The notes below the pieces were generated by a model. That model saw only the letters and a list, made by a program, of their open reading frames with translations, made no database searches and was not told where the DNA came from. Both the position numbers and the translations under genes were made by a program. Positions 24,491 to 36,949 of a DNA stretch of 64,000 nucleotides are shown here, in pieces. Positions within the stretch are counted from its first letter, which is position 1. The number at the start of each line of letters is the position of its first letter. Origin of the DNA: Erodium maritimum (lineage: Eukaryota > Streptophyta > Magnoliopsida > Geraniales > Geraniaceae); NCBI GenBank assembly GCA_963921825.1, contig OY997593.1, forward strand, positions 59,256,039-59,320,038. Direction: 5' to 3'.

Positions 24491-25174
24491 AGTGCACTAA
24501 CTTTGTTCAAGCCTTCAAGGTTCCTTGTTACCTTTTTAACCAAGGCGAACCATAGAGGAGACTAAAGCGGCAAGATGGACGGCTAGCTAGCCACTTCATT
24601 GAGATGGACCAAATGGCTAAGTCCTCGGTGGCAGAAAACTCGACGACTATACATGGTTGTGACAAGGAACGGTGGAGGCTCATCTTCTCCCAGAGGCCAG
24701 ATGTGGTGGTAATGAGGCGGTTGTGGAGAACCAACTATAAGGCAAGATGGGGTGGTTGTGGATTTGGCGAGCGCAAATGGTGGATATAGCCTTCTCAACG
24801 AGGGGGAGCACCGATTTTTTTATAACAATAACTGACATGAGATTAATACAAAATAACATCAAAAAAGTTTATATTGTATAAAAAGATAATAGTCGGAGTA
24901 TCATATTATTAAAGTATTGTAAAAAATTCATTGTCAACATGATAAAAAAATATTTTGTCGACGTATACAATAATCATTGGCCTCTTACTCAATTTCTTCA
25001 TCTTTCTTATAAAAAAATTGTGGAGTAAGACATTATTTTGAAATATTTCTCCATGCCTGTAATAATTTTATAGGTTACTAAACTCAAATTGATAATAATT
25101 TCAAACTTAAACAATAACTAAACTAATAATAGTCCAATTGTAAATATAATTTAAATTGAACTTTTACATAAATT
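24491..25174. other. Unassigned spacer
   Basis: Mixed then AT-rich sequence. The short ORFs at 24500-24800 have no recognisable domain. Confidence 0.4.
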
Positions 25175-25189
25175 AAAAAACTTAAATAT

Positions 25190-27586
25190 AGACATAAAAC
25201 AATGGCGCAATTTAAAAAAACGCTTTGAAAAACCCTCTCAGGTGCAACATACCCTTTCTAGGGTTTTTTCTCCTCCGCCTCCATTTCCATCCATCGCTGT
25301 CGCCGCTCAACGGTCGCCGTCACTCTCTCATCCCTTCCCACGTTCCCTCTTGTCTCGGTCTGCCTTCTACATCGTTGGGCCTCCTCTTCAGTCGTCATTT
25401 CTGCGCAACATTGTCGCAACCGTTCACTTGCTGCACCTCTCCGGCCGCCGGTGTTCGTCTCTCCCCTGTCGCAAGCCTCTCCGGTTCGGCTGCCCCATTT
25501 GCACCATCGGAATGGACCCTGTCCAAACGCAATCCCCTGACGTTACACAACCATCCCCCGACGTTGCACAACCATCCCCTCTGGGATTCCTCCCCGATGT
25601 CACCTTCTCCCTGCCGCCCGTTGATAGACTCGTCCATTTGTCGGCAGAGCACCAGGGTCTCGCCGCAGCACGTCCTTGCCACTAAAGCACAAGCTGGGCT
25701 TGGCCGAGGCGGGCGCCATCGTTCTCTATGATCCTCTGTCACCGGTGCCGTCGCCCGGACTTATGCTGATGTCGATGGTGCTCACCCCGAACTGGTGCAC
25801 CTTCACCGCAACCCGCCGCCGGTACCCTACCCGAAGTACTGTCCCCCGAGCGTGAATGCCTCAACCTCGGTGGGCCGCACAACGACTGCCATCAGATCTG
25901 ACGTCCGGTAGGATGGGACGCCACCTGAACGCATCTCCCCGGTGCCAGATTGGGAGGACGAAGATGAAGAGCTGGTGGTCCCGCTTGAGGCAGTTCCGGC
26001 GGTTAAAAATGGCACGTATCAGCATTCGCTGGTGGCACGGGTCGCAGGGGGGAAGACCCATAATCAGAATGCGGTTTGTGCCCTAATGCTGCAAAAGTGG
26101 AAGATGGATGACATCCAGGTGGAGTACCTGTCGCCGGAGGTCACGGGCTTCCACTTCCTATCTGAGGCGACTATGGAGAATATCCGCCATCTGGGGCCAT
26201 GGATCTTCAAAGGCTTCCCGTTTTTACTGGAACCCCTCCGGCCCTACATGGAAGCCAATGATATCGACTTTAGTCATACCGAGATCGGGGTCCGAGCTCT
26301 GAATGCCCGAGGTGTGCCCGGACACCGAGGGTCCGCGACCTAATTGCCTCCTCATGGGCACTTAGGTAATATTGGCCCCTTTACCTTTTGTTTGGCGTGA
26401 GGACTATCTTTTGTGGATGAGGGTCCGTATGGAAGTGAACCAGCCGTTGCAGAGACGTCTTCGTCTTCGCTTTCCTGGTAACACTACCTCCTCGCTGATT
26501 GAACTACATTACGAGAAGCTGCTGGACTTTTGTCGTCAGTGCGGGAGGCTGACACATCGCTTGACAGGGTGTACAGCCCAATTACCAGGGATAGGGCGGG
26601 AGGAGGTCCGGTATGAAAACTCCATACAGGTACCGCGTCAACTGGACGTGGAGCGTATGCTGAAGACGGTGTAGCATCCACCTCGTCGCATAGAACCATC
26701 GGAAGTCGATGACGTCCTGACAGGGCTTTCACTGAACCCCATTGGTAGATCCAGAGAGGTCTCCCCCGGGGGACAGAGTATCCGTTGCAGACTGCCATTC
26801 GAAGTCTGACAACCTAGATAAGACTGCCCCGGAAGGGGTGGTCAATATTATGCAGGAGGGCCCTTGAAAGCATGTGGAGGGCCGTCGGGTTTTACAAAGC
26901 CTGACAACCTGGCTAACGTCCACTATGCTGGGAGTCATCTCTGCCCAGATGGTCCTGCAGATGCTTTGGGCATACAGCCGGGGAAGTAGAAAGATCCCAA
27001 GGAACTACTTGGGAAAGCTGGCCCCATTTGGAAGAAGACTCTGAAGGCAAGCTTGAAGACGCGGAGCGGGCAACTGTATGCTAGAGCTCTTGGGTCGAAG
27101 AAGTCGTTGGACCAGCCGGGCCTCACGCCAGAAGATTATGAGCCGGACAGGACCAGGGAGGACCAGATGAAACAGGCGGAGGCGGGGCAGCCTCCTATGC
27201 AGGAATGAACCGACCCGGCAGGGGTGGGTTTGGCCGCTGCTGGCCTATATCCACAGACCCGGGACAACCAGTGATGGGAGGTCTCGGGCAGCCTGCAACA
27301 ACAGCTCATTATCTCTGTTCGTCTTTACATTTTTATGTTTGTTGTTGGAACATTTTGCTTTCTGTTTTGGTTTGGATTATTTTCTTTATGTCTCGCTGTT
27401 TTGCGACGTCGGTAAGGGGATGTCCTCAGTTATTGTCTACGATATCAAGTAGGCTATCTTTATGGGTCCATGAGCGCTGGGCTTGCTACGGTCGGCCCGA
27501 CCAGATATCTGGAACCCTGGGAGGTTACGCTCTACCTTGTATGGTTTCTTTTTTACAGTAATGCACTTCCCCGATTACCCGTTTCA
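25190..27586 (+). mobile_element. Element C3: ORF1-only LINE-like retroposon, 15-bp TSD
   Basis: A 2.4-kb unit between direct repeats AAAAAACTTAAATAT at 25175-25189 and 27587-27601. The layout matches C2: GC-rich 5' leader with a TAGGGTTTT box, DUF4283/CCHC ORF1, about 500 bp of unknown sequence, and the C-family tail (27390-27580) ending ATTACCCGTTTCAAAAAAA. No endonuclease or RT. It is the least decayed of the four copies in the window. Confidence 0.9.
25512..26674 (+). pseudogene. C3 ORF1: DUF4283 and zinc knuckle, frameshifted
   Basis: A GC-rich start MDPVQTQSPDVTQPSP in one frame, then the DUF4283 domain at 25942-26343 (LVARVAGGKTHNQNAVCALM, LQKWKMDDIQVEYLSPEVTG, GPWIFKGFPFLLEPLRPYME), then a shift near 26340 into MRVRMEVNQPLQRRLRLRFP and the CCHC-type FCRQCGRLTHRLTGC (26527-26573). 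In known LINEs this protein is the nucleic-acid-binding ORF1p. Two frameshifts (about 25690 and 26340) separate the three parts. Confidence 0.85.
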
Positions 27587-27872
27587 AAAAAACTTAAATA
27601 TTACAGGATAAAAGAAAATTATGCAAATAAAAAATTAGTAAAATAGAAATCCTAAATTTAGAAATATAAGAGAATACATTACCATGTTAGAACAATTATG
27701 ATAAAACAAAATATTAAAGAAAGATATGGAAAGAAATTAGATTTTGTTTTCCAGGGGTTGCACTTACAGTGAAAAATGTTGTAATACACGTGTGTTATTA
27801 TGGCCACCACCATTGTAGAATGAGGTATCTTGTTTTGGCTAATTATTCTAACTAATATTCCTTATTTTAGAA

Positions 27873-29203
27873 GGGAAATTTCATAAAATATGCTTCATAA
27901 TAGTATAAATTTGTTTTCTATGCTAGTATAGTTTAAATTTTGAAAAATATGCTTTTCAATTGATTTAGTACAATAATACCCTCATTCTAATTTAAACAAG
28001 ATAATTCATAGTTTATTAATTCATTTAAATCTATTTTCAAAATAAATATTCAGTTTTTAAATAAATTATTTTATAAATTATTAAAATTATATTTTATTTT
28101 CTAAAAATCAAATTATTTTGATAAATATTTTTAAAAATATAATTCAACGATAATTTTTCAAACAAAAATATTATACTTTATTATTTTTTTTAGTTTTATT
28201 AATTATTAAATTCATATTTTAATTTATGTATTTTTTTAAAACGGATTATTTTGAAAAATAAATTAAAATCTGATTTTCATAATTAATAAAATATAAATGT
28301 AGTAACTAATAAAATTGAACAAAATATTATTTTTATAAAAATCAATTTTGTTAGTTAATACATTCATATTTTACTTTTAATATAATTTGAAAAATAAATT
28401 AAAATCATATTTTCATAATTAATACAAAATATTATAAATTTAATTATCTTTCAAAAATTATTATCAGAGTATTCTGTTTTTTTAAATAAATTCAAATCTG
28501 ATTTTTATAATTACTAATATCAATTTATAATATATGAATATATGTAAAGGGAAAGAATATTTTTTATATAAGAATATTTTATTCTATATTATTAATTATT
28601 AAAATCAGATCTAAATTTATTTTTATATAAAAAACAGATTACTTTGATAAATAATTTTTAAAGATAATTAAGATTTTATTTTTATTTTTATTTTTCAAAT
28701 TAAATTAAAAAAATAAAATACGAATTTAATAACTAATGAAATTGTATAAAATATATTTTATTCTAAAATCTAAATTATTCTTCAAATGTTGCCATTATAA
28801 AATTGAATTATCTTTCAAATTATATTTATCAAAATATTCCGATTTTAAAAAATAGAAATTAAAATAGGATTTTAATAATTAATAAAACTGAAAAAAAATA
28901 ATGAAGTATAATATTTTTGTTTGAAAAGTTATCGTTTAATTATATTTTTTAAAACATTTATCAAAATAATTTGATTTTTAAGAAAATAAAATATAATTGT
29001 AATAATTTATAGAATTTAAAAACTGAATATTTATTTTGAAAATATATTTAAATGAATTAATAAACTGTAAATTATCTTGTTTAAATTAGAATGAGGGTAT
29101 TATTGTCCTAAAACAATTGAAAAGCATATTTTTCAAATTTTAAACTATACTAGCATAGAAAACAAATTTATATCATTATCAGGCATATTTTGTGAAATTT
29201 CCC
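27873..29203. mobile_element. Giant hairpin element, arms about 600 bp
   Basis: The termini GGGAAATTTCATAAAATATGC and (reverse complement of the right end) GGGAAATTTCACAAAATATGC open two inverted arms that continue almost to the centre near 28540: the block AATTAGAATGAGGGTATTATT at 29080 mirrors AATAATACCCTCATTCTAATT near 27972. Flanking 8-mers TTTTAGAA (27865-27872) and TTTGAGAA (29204-29211) match 7 of 8 and may be a TSD. It is 1331 bp and over 80% A/T by eye, with no ORF. A fold-back MITE, hAT- or Mutator-like by its ends. Confidence 0.85.
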
Positions 29204-29279
29204 TTTGAGAACTTATAGAATTTAGGGATTTTCTTTAATTCCATTTAAATAAATAAACATTATAAATTAATATATATTT

Positions 29280-30537
29280 ATTGCCTAGACCAAATATCTC
29301 TTATTACTTTATAAGGGGGTACAACCGAGCCCGGTATTTTATAGTAATTTGGCCTTTTTAATTGTCCAATTTAATCATTATACTTTCTAATAATTAAATA
29401 CAAATATTGGTCTTGTCTTGTGAGTGTAGGAATAAATAAAATATGTATTATATCAATATCTAATGTCTCATCCATTTATTTAATCGATAACATATTTCTT
29501 CACTTCATTGTAGTCTTTCACTTTGTGTGACCCTTTAGGATTCATATGCCGTTGGGTAGTGAACTGAAACAATTGTTAATTAGTGACTACTACTTTGTCA
29601 ATCTTGTTACCTTGTTTACTCTTATCATCTTCTCATTTAGCGATTCACATAACTAAATAAAGGCATAGAACCGTCATCTTTTCTAATTCATTTTTAACAT
29701 GTTCTCTTTATTGGGAGTGAGGAATGTAGGCGACGAATCACACATATGGACGTGCTTTTATTACAATCCTCCTACTCATCAAGAACGGCCATTTTAATGA
29801 CATCTGAATTGTGTAACCACAAGTGACAAGTCTCTATGACCATCACCCATATGTCTCACATGTGTGTATTCATGTTCAAACACAACCTTTATAACTATCA
29901 GTTAGGATAAGCGTTTGGTCAGCTTAAAACATGAATCCCCATCATGTAGATCACATGGCGATGTCATGGTCGTAGGACTAAGGACTACGCGGGTAGTTGA
30001 GATGTACTTATGTCTTAGTTCTATGAAGTACTCTCAAGGTGGGTCGTCCAAATGTCAAACTATTTGGTATTCGTGACTTTAACTCATATCCCCATATGCA
30101 TCATCAATAAAATGTGATCATATCATCAAAAGTCACTCTGGATATAACTATCGGATTAACTTAGGGACGAACGAATGGATTAACTCTTTTTCTATAAGAG
30201 GGTTATACTATTAGGAATATGTTCCTAATACCTCATAAAAGTAATTAATTCATGGTTTTAATAATATTAAAACCTAATTATAATAAAATATTTGCCAACT
30301 TATTTATCAACTCACAGGACGTTTGTAACATGTTAATGTGAATTTGTCCTAGGGCACAAAATTCCAACAGTTCTACTATCAGAAAATGTCGCCCTGATGT
30401 CCTAACAAAAAATGGTATATTCAAATAGTTAACCTTACAACTTAATGGTAACTAAACGTTTGCCAACTTTTGTTAATCACAAAGACGTTGTAATATGCCA
30501 ATGTGGATTATTATATGGCATAAAACCCAACACTCGG
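29280..30537 (-). mobile_element. copia-type LTR relics, two start sites
   Basis: On the minus strand, LTR-like starts TGTTGGGTTTTATGCC (from 30537) and TGTTGGAATTTTGTGCCCTAGG (from about 30370) are each followed by the same order of words (CACATT(G/A)ACATGTTACAA, ACGTC, TTGGCAAA). This suggests a truncated copy next to a longer one. No internal coding region is attached. The far end toward 29280 is not defined. Confidence 0.5.
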
Positions 30538-30619
30538 AACAAAACACCGTTACGCCATCACCGATGATTATATGGAGATCATCCAATTCAGTCACTACTA
30601 ATAGTGGAACACATAATAG

Positions 30620-31060
30620 TTGAGGCTCTTTGTAGGGGTCTTGTTTTTCGTACCTACATTAAGCCACTGAATCGATTTCATCGTGTCAATTGTATTGTGT
30701 ATGAATGTTCCTCGTTGTGACATCTTGTTCACGATCTTCTTGTGTTTGTATTTGGGATAGTCCACATAGAATATCTGAGCGAAAACACAGAAAAAAATTA
30801 ATATATATAAAAAGTGCGCAGTTTAATCAACCAAAAGAAAACACATTTGTTTCGCCACACATGTGAGACAAAAGGGATCATTATTGTGACAATTATTTTG
30901 GTCAGTACATATATCATCCCGTGAGGATCCACTTCATTTTTGATTTGTCATTACATCAATATTTAGACAGGATGACCTTCATCCCATGCTCGTAGACAAG
31001 CTGGATAACCTCTCATAAATCCCCGTAAAACTCCCTATTAGTATCTGCTTCGAGCATCAC
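30620..31060 (-). pseudogene. CACTA-type fragment with DUF4216 domain
   Basis: The minus-strand frame reads VMLEADTNREFYGDL*EVIQ and then LVYEHGMKVILSKY, matching the (Y)YG-L-EIIEL-Y-V-LFK pattern of DUF4216, a domain attached to En/Spm (CACTA) TNP2 proteins. Further downstream comes AQIFYVDYPKYKHKK, which fits the QVFYV end of that domain. Two in-frame stops. No CACTA termini are visible around it, so this is a fragment. Confidence 0.55.
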
Positions 31061-31955
31061 AACAAAGTTTGTGTGGTTTTATTCATGTCTCATTCTACAT
31101 AAACTAATTGTATGCCGTTAACGTTACACTTACAAAAGACAGTGTGCATTAGGACACCACGGTTAAGGATGTGAGTCTCTTGTGGGTCGGGATGCCTCAC
31201 TAATGAATCCTTGAATGTTAATTCCCATGAATCCATTTGATATTGTAAATTATTTAGGTGTGAATAATCGTTTTTGTTGCCCTATAGAAGTTGTTTGAAC
31301 AAGTGAAAGCATTGCTCACAGTTCTACAAAAGCGTCTAATGTGCAAGTTTTAACTCCACGTTTGTCAATTTCTTTTTGTTTGTAGTTGATGCTTTTATAG
31401 ATGTACTCACAACTGAAATTTTACAGGGGCTTTTCGGGGTTTCTTTAACGGTGTTACTGTTACGGGGATACAATTTGGTGAACGTCGAACACTAATGATG
31501 AATGTATGCATCTGCGATGCCACCCTCGGGGTAATGCTTGTTTCGTACCCATCTTTTATAGTATTCGGATCCTATTCATTATCATATAGATAGATTAGTA
31601 ATGAAGAAACCAATAAATATAATAAATTAACTAGTAATGATTTGACAATATATGTATCCCTTTCCATGGAAAACATCCATGTATAATATACGGGGCCGAT
31701 TTACAGGTTTGCTCCGAAAGGTGTAAATAGAAAATGCAGCATGATAGTATGGAAAGGTGGAGGAAATATCATCTCCACATTCGTCTTGTTTTCAAGTTAT
31801 CCTTACTAGTGTTGGTTGTTTGCTTTGTAAATTCATTCTTGGACTGTTCAAGGTTTCATTCACTTCTTCGGTATGCTTAAGTCAATATAGTTGGTTCATG
31901 GTCTTGTGGAATCTCAGGTAATGTGAGGAATTTTATTGATGTACTAGATCGATTC
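31060..31955. other. Unassigned, possibly more of the CACTA relic
   Basis: No recognisable domain on either strand. The ORFs are short and broken. Confidence 0.35.
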
Positions 31956-32518
31956 TGTCACGTCCCAATTTCAGTAAAACCGAACTCGGGACGCGAACGT
32001 TTAAAATAATAAAACAATTGAAACCTGTTTTGAATAAGCACTTTAAAATCACCATTTAGTTAATCAAAATAATATTTACAACTCAAAAACGTCCCACAAA
32101 TGGACAAAGTACAATGTATCCGTCACTAGACTCAAAAGATAAAACCCGGACTCCGCTCCTAGCTCCACAAGCTTCGAGAGCTCACCTAGTCCGTCCTGTG
32201 ATCAGTACCTGTAGGAAAAGCAGCTAGGGGTGAGCGTTCGCTCACCACCACAGATAACAGACTGACTACGACATAATTAGTAGACAATTCCGATAACACC
32301 AACAACAAAATCAACACCGGGGAACACTATCCCCAACCCAAGTACTCCGACTGGCACACACCCACTGTTACCTTCCTCGACCGACTCAACACTCTGACAC
32401 TTAAAGTAGACCTGACACAACGTTTGACGACCTCCTTCAAAGACACGACAGACAACCACGCAACACCCAAGATCACGAAGGATCGCACACCAAAAAAGAT
32501 CACAAAGGATCGCACGCC

Positions 32519-32795
32519 AGCTGCTCAGTAACCTCCCTCACTCACGCGCTTTGCCGAACTACTCAGGCCAGGCGGTCGACCTGTCTCAGTAACCTCTCTC
32601 ACTCACGCGTTTTGCCGAACCACTCATGCCAGGCGGTCGACATGTCTCAGTAACCTCTCTCACTCACGCGCTTTGCCGAACCACTCAGGCCAGGCGGTCG
32701 ACCTGTCTCAGTAACCTCTCTCACTCACGCGCTTCCCCGACACAAAGTCGGGCCAGGCGGTCGACCTGTCTCAGTAATCTCTCTCACTCAGGTAA
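32519..32795. repeat. Tandem array, unit of about 61 bp, 4.5 copies, in LTR 1
   Basis: Units begin CTCAGTAACCTCTCTCACTC and contain GCCAGGCGGTCGACCTGTCT. The same words in shorter, diverged form occur at 60075-60180 in the solo LTR, where the unit copy number is lower. Confidence 0.9.
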
Positions 32796-32859
32796 CCACA
32801 ATCACAATCACAAGCAAGTTCAACAAACAGCAACAACACAGGTTCAACACTCCACATGC

Positions 32860-33590
32860 ACTCATGGCCACACAAGAAACCAACAGTAAAACACAGACTC
32901 AACAACCTCACGGGCACTCACGGCCTCCCAAGACACACCAACAGTAACTCATGGGCTCAACAACCCCACGGGCACTCGCGGCCTCCCAAGACACACCAAC
33001 GGTAACTCACGGGCTCAACAACCCCACGGGCAGTCACGGCCTCCCAAGATACACCAAACAGTAACTCACGGGCTCAACAACCCCACGGGCACTCATGGCC
33101 ACCCAAGACACCAACAGTAAAACACGGGCTCAACAACCCCACGGCACTCACGGCCACCCAAGACACCAACAATAAAGTAACACGGGTTCAACAACCCAAC
33201 GGGCACTCATGGCCTCCCAAGACACCAACACTAAAGTAACACGGGTTCAACAACCCAACGACACTCACGGCCACCCAAGACACCAACAATAAAGTAACAC
33301 GAGTTCAACAACCCAACGGGCACTCATGGCCTCCCAAGACACCAACACTAAAGTAACACGGGTTCAACAACCCAACGGGCACTCACGGCCACCCAAGACA
33401 CCAACAATAAAGTAACACGGGTTCAACAACCCAACGGGCACTCATGGCCTCCCAAGACACCAACACTAAAGTAACACGGGTTCAACAATCCAACGGGCAC
33501 TCATGGCCACCCAAGACACAAACAATAAAGTAACACGGGTTCAACTACCCAACGGGAACTCATGGCCACCCAAGACACAACAATAAAGTA
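32860..33590. repeat. Tandem array, unit of about 58-60 bp, about 12 copies
   Basis: Units of the form CACGGGTTCAACAACCC-ACGGGCACTCATGGCC-ACCCAAGACACCAAC-ARTAAAGTAA. Some pairs alternate GGCCTCCC and GGCCACCC, suggesting expansion in two-unit blocks. The solo LTR has the same array at 60350-60740 with about 7 copies, some shortened. Confidence 0.92.
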
Positions 33591-35048
33591 CAATCAACCT
33601 CCAGGCATAATAATGCATCCAGCAGTCCTAACATCAACAGTTTCACAATCAACCTCCGGGCATGGTCATATGCCTCCAGTACTCCTAATATCGATAAGTT
33701 CCCTGCTCCTACGACACTACTAAGTGTCATATGCCTTTCTAATATTCGATAAACCTACTTAACCCACGACACCCCAGTGTCACATGCATTTCTACTGTTA
33801 ACTTTCCCTAGTCAGGGACGAGATCCGGCTACTTTTCCCTACCTCGTATGCTTTCTCCAAAGCGCACAAAAATAAGCTCCGGCGTGATCTCAGTCACTCG
33901 CCTAGCTTTCCTTTCCCTCAGTCTGCAGCACGATCTAAAAGAACACAGTTTTAAGGCGCTTTTAAACTGGCAGGAATAAACTGGAATTTAATAAACTTAA
34001 CGCCCAAAAGTAACCCCGACAATGTCGATTACTCCCATACTTTCCAATTACTCGACATTGTCGATATTGGACCCGGAAAAGCCCGATTCGCCCGACATGG
34101 CGAATCTGCCCGGGTTTTGGAAACGCCCTTCCGGGGCTCCGAAAATTCCCGTTTTCGTTTCTACGATCTTAGAATAATTCAAGGGTTCCAACGCAATCGA
34201 CGGAATCAATTTCCGACTTCCGAGCGATTTAATTCGCGTTTAAAGTTTCTAAACTCGAAATTCCAACTTTCACAATTTAATTCCAAATTTCGATCCGAGT
34301 GTGGATTAACGACTTGGAGAACGTCCTAAACCACCCGAACACGAAACCACAATGGAAAAATTCCCTTTTTGCCCCAAAACGTTCCTAACGAACCCCAAAC
34401 CTCAACCATTCATCTTTAAAACAATTCTAACCAAAACCCAACCATATTTGAATCGTTTAAACTCAAACCCTAAAATTCGAACTTAACAAAACGAAAATCG
34501 GTTAGGTGCTCACCGTAGAGAATGACGGTGTGAACTCGATTCTTCTATCGTTGAGACGATCCACCGGTCGGATGATCGAGAAATGACAAAACCCCCAAAC
34601 TTTCTTCTCTTTTTCTCCCTTTTCTCCTTCTCTTTCCTCTCTCCACTTTCTCTCTCTAAAACTCTCATTTTCTTCTAACTTTGCCGAGACATCTCATTTG
34701 GCATCCTTTTGTTTTGTTTTAAAAATCAAATATAACACTTAAATTGCAAAACTAACCATCAATAGTCTTGTCTTGTTTTGTCCAATAAACCTAACACCAC
34801 CACTTATTTGACAAGTGTCAAGTGGGTCCCACACCTTGTTCAAGAAATTACGAAACTTCACGGGCTAAAAGGAAACGGCTCAACTAAGACCGTTGCGATG
34901 ACGGCTAAGATTTTTGGATCCAAAACGGTCCTCGAATGTACCAAAACGTCGCTCGGTTGACTTTTCCAGCGAAAAGTCAACATTTCGCAAATTGGTCAGA
35001 AAGTTACCCTGAGTCCCCCGGAACTCACTTTGATGGATATCGGGATCA

Positions 35049-36150
35049 ATCATAGTAGGAAATAGGCTCCTATTATCTTCAGTGGAAGAGATGCGGAGGA
35101 CCTTTTGGTGAGACATGTCGTCAAGTACCTTAATTGAGTACTACTCTTGATATTCTTATTCCCATGGCATTGACTATTTGACCCACCCGCATCTCTAGTG
35201 TCTTTAGTGAGTTATCGTGGCAATTTATTATGTTATGGAGATCCATGCTTTCCTTTGTGTTGTCTCTGCGAGTCAGGACATAAGGTTGTCATGCTCCTTA
35301 TGTTCTGCTTAATGAACACCTCCAAACGATCTAAGGTGGGGGTGTTGGAACTATTAGCCTAATAGGAGGTCCTGCTCCAACTGCTATCTGAAATTGTTTC
35401 CTTCCTCGCTCTTTATATTTTTCGCATATCGATCATTTCCATACAGTCTTTGCTCTCCTTGATAATGATATTGACCACCGTTTGTTGATAACAGGGTCAT
35501 TTGTCTCTCTGATGGGATCTTTGACCGTGATAACTAGGGCGATCCAGACTCACATAAGCTACCTCCATTGCTTACTTTTACTCCTGGTTCATAGATAGCT
35601 TTTCCTATTGATCGGAGATATTAGCTTGTTCATTCACTTGCATTAGATTACATGATTTCTCTCCATTTTTTTACTTCTGTTCACATGAGATCAATTTCTT
35701 TAATAAATCCCACGTGGTAGCGGGGTCTGAATCAAGAAAGCCTCATTCAGCTGTTAAGTCAACTAAGTTTTGTAGATCCTGGTCTAGCTCCTACTAAAAG
35801 TACCAGACTAGAGCTTTCACTGACAGGTCCTAGTGGTAGCATTTCAGATATGACTTGTATATAATTCTTGCTAATGTGGTGGAATCTTATGGCTCTAACT
35901 AGAAACCTCACATCCAAGCTTGGTGAATGGTATTGCTCAATGAATCTTGTCCTCAGTCTGTCGTAGTCTCTCTTATCTTCCGATGGCAAGTTTGTGTACC
36001 AAGCCTTTATATGTTGGTCAGGGAATATGAAAATATCTCGCAAAACAACTGTTCTTCCTCATGGGCTTTGGTTGATTTGGACGTACATGTACATGTCCAG
36101 ATGGGTCTTCCAACGACCTTCCGTGGAACTGTCCACTATTGTTGATCATC
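35049..36150 (-). pseudogene. Ty3/gypsy gag relic
   Basis: Minus strand, about 36150 to 35760: FHGRSLEDPSGHVHVR, then after a frame change IKAWYTNLPSEDKRDYD and LRTRFIEQYHSP. This is the F-G-EDP-H then W-L-F-Y pattern of plant gypsy gag (retrotransposon gag domain). It is broken by shifts. Nothing else of a gypsy internal region is recognised between 35049 and 35750. Confidence 0.65.
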
Positions 36151-36949
36151 TAGAACAAAATGGTTTTAAGTTTGGACTATTGTATATGCCCAGGTCGGCC
36201 TTGTCTGCGATGGTTTTTGTTGATGTGATTCAATGTTGACTCATCCTCTCAGTTTCATTCAGAAACGGGGGATGGAGTTTGTTGCCTTTCCCCTTCAGTC
36301 TCTATAGCAGACCTACGGTGGATGGTGGATATCCCGCGCCTTCTTCTTTCGTAGTTTCCTTGACAGGTCCTCCGAATCTCTAGATCAAAAAAATGCGTCA
36401 AGCTTTTTTATGTTCAGGTCATACACTAGACCCTGTAGAAAACATAGTGAATTCATCATCTTACGAATAATATTCAAACTGGTTAGTTGTTAGATTTGAA
36501 AAAAATAAATAAAGGTGGTGTTATATAAGTACAACAACTTAAAAGATAAAAAAACATGAGAATTGATTTACATGTTGCTTCTCCGACAGTAACACCATCT
36601 TGAACGATACTATTTTGGAGGTAAATACAGTTATCGTAAGATGGCATACAAGCCACTAAGAATGATCCATTGATTTGATATCCCTAGCATCGGTGCCATC
36701 TGAACGAGTGTCTATTGACAAATGACTTACCAAGTACCGAGAATTAACTAAGTGATTAACACATGACAACGATGCCATGTAGATTGAGTTGTAGTCATTG
36801 TCTCGCCTCTCAACATTCGTTCATGCGCAAGTGGCGAGTCATCTTGGCGATACTCGGAGCCATCAGACGAGCGTCCATCGATCGTATGAAACCAACGTCG
36901 GGGTCAACACCCAAAACACGACGAGTACCACATCTCTCCATCTAACCGG
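36151..36949. other. Unassigned spacer
   Basis: No ORF with a recognised domain and no repeat pairing found. Confidence 0.4.

Larger units (their letters stand above)
31956..35048. mobile_element. LTR copy 1 (gypsy-like), 3'-truncated, with arrays
   Basis: Starts TGTCACGTCCCAATTTCAG and is collinear with the solo LTR at 59545-62520 through the block GAGTCCCCCGGAACTCACTTTG. Similarity stops near 35048, about 100 bp short of the TCTTACA end seen in the other copy. It carries two tandem arrays. The ends read TG...CA in either orientation. Reverse-complemented, the end TTGGGRCGTGACA resembles gypsy LTR ends, so the element may point leftward. No adjoining internal domain is proven. Confidence 0.75.

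Noticed and set aside
24143-24565. Five overlapping ORFs rich in Arg, Thr and His
   Set aside because: Same cause: CG-rich palindromic composition keeps all frames open.
32519-33590. CRISPR-like or centromeric satellite array
   Set aside because: Units are contiguous without spacers and confined to an LTR found twice. It is an internal LTR array.
34117-34329. Short ORF in LTR copy 1
   Set aside because: It is only partly conserved in the solo LTR (61142-61336) and has no domain. LTR sequence.
31956-36150. LTR copy 1 plus the gypsy gag at 35760-36150 as one element
   Set aside because: If the LTR points leftward, as its end suggests, the gag would lie outside it. The 3'-truncated junction also separates them. 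They are kept apart.
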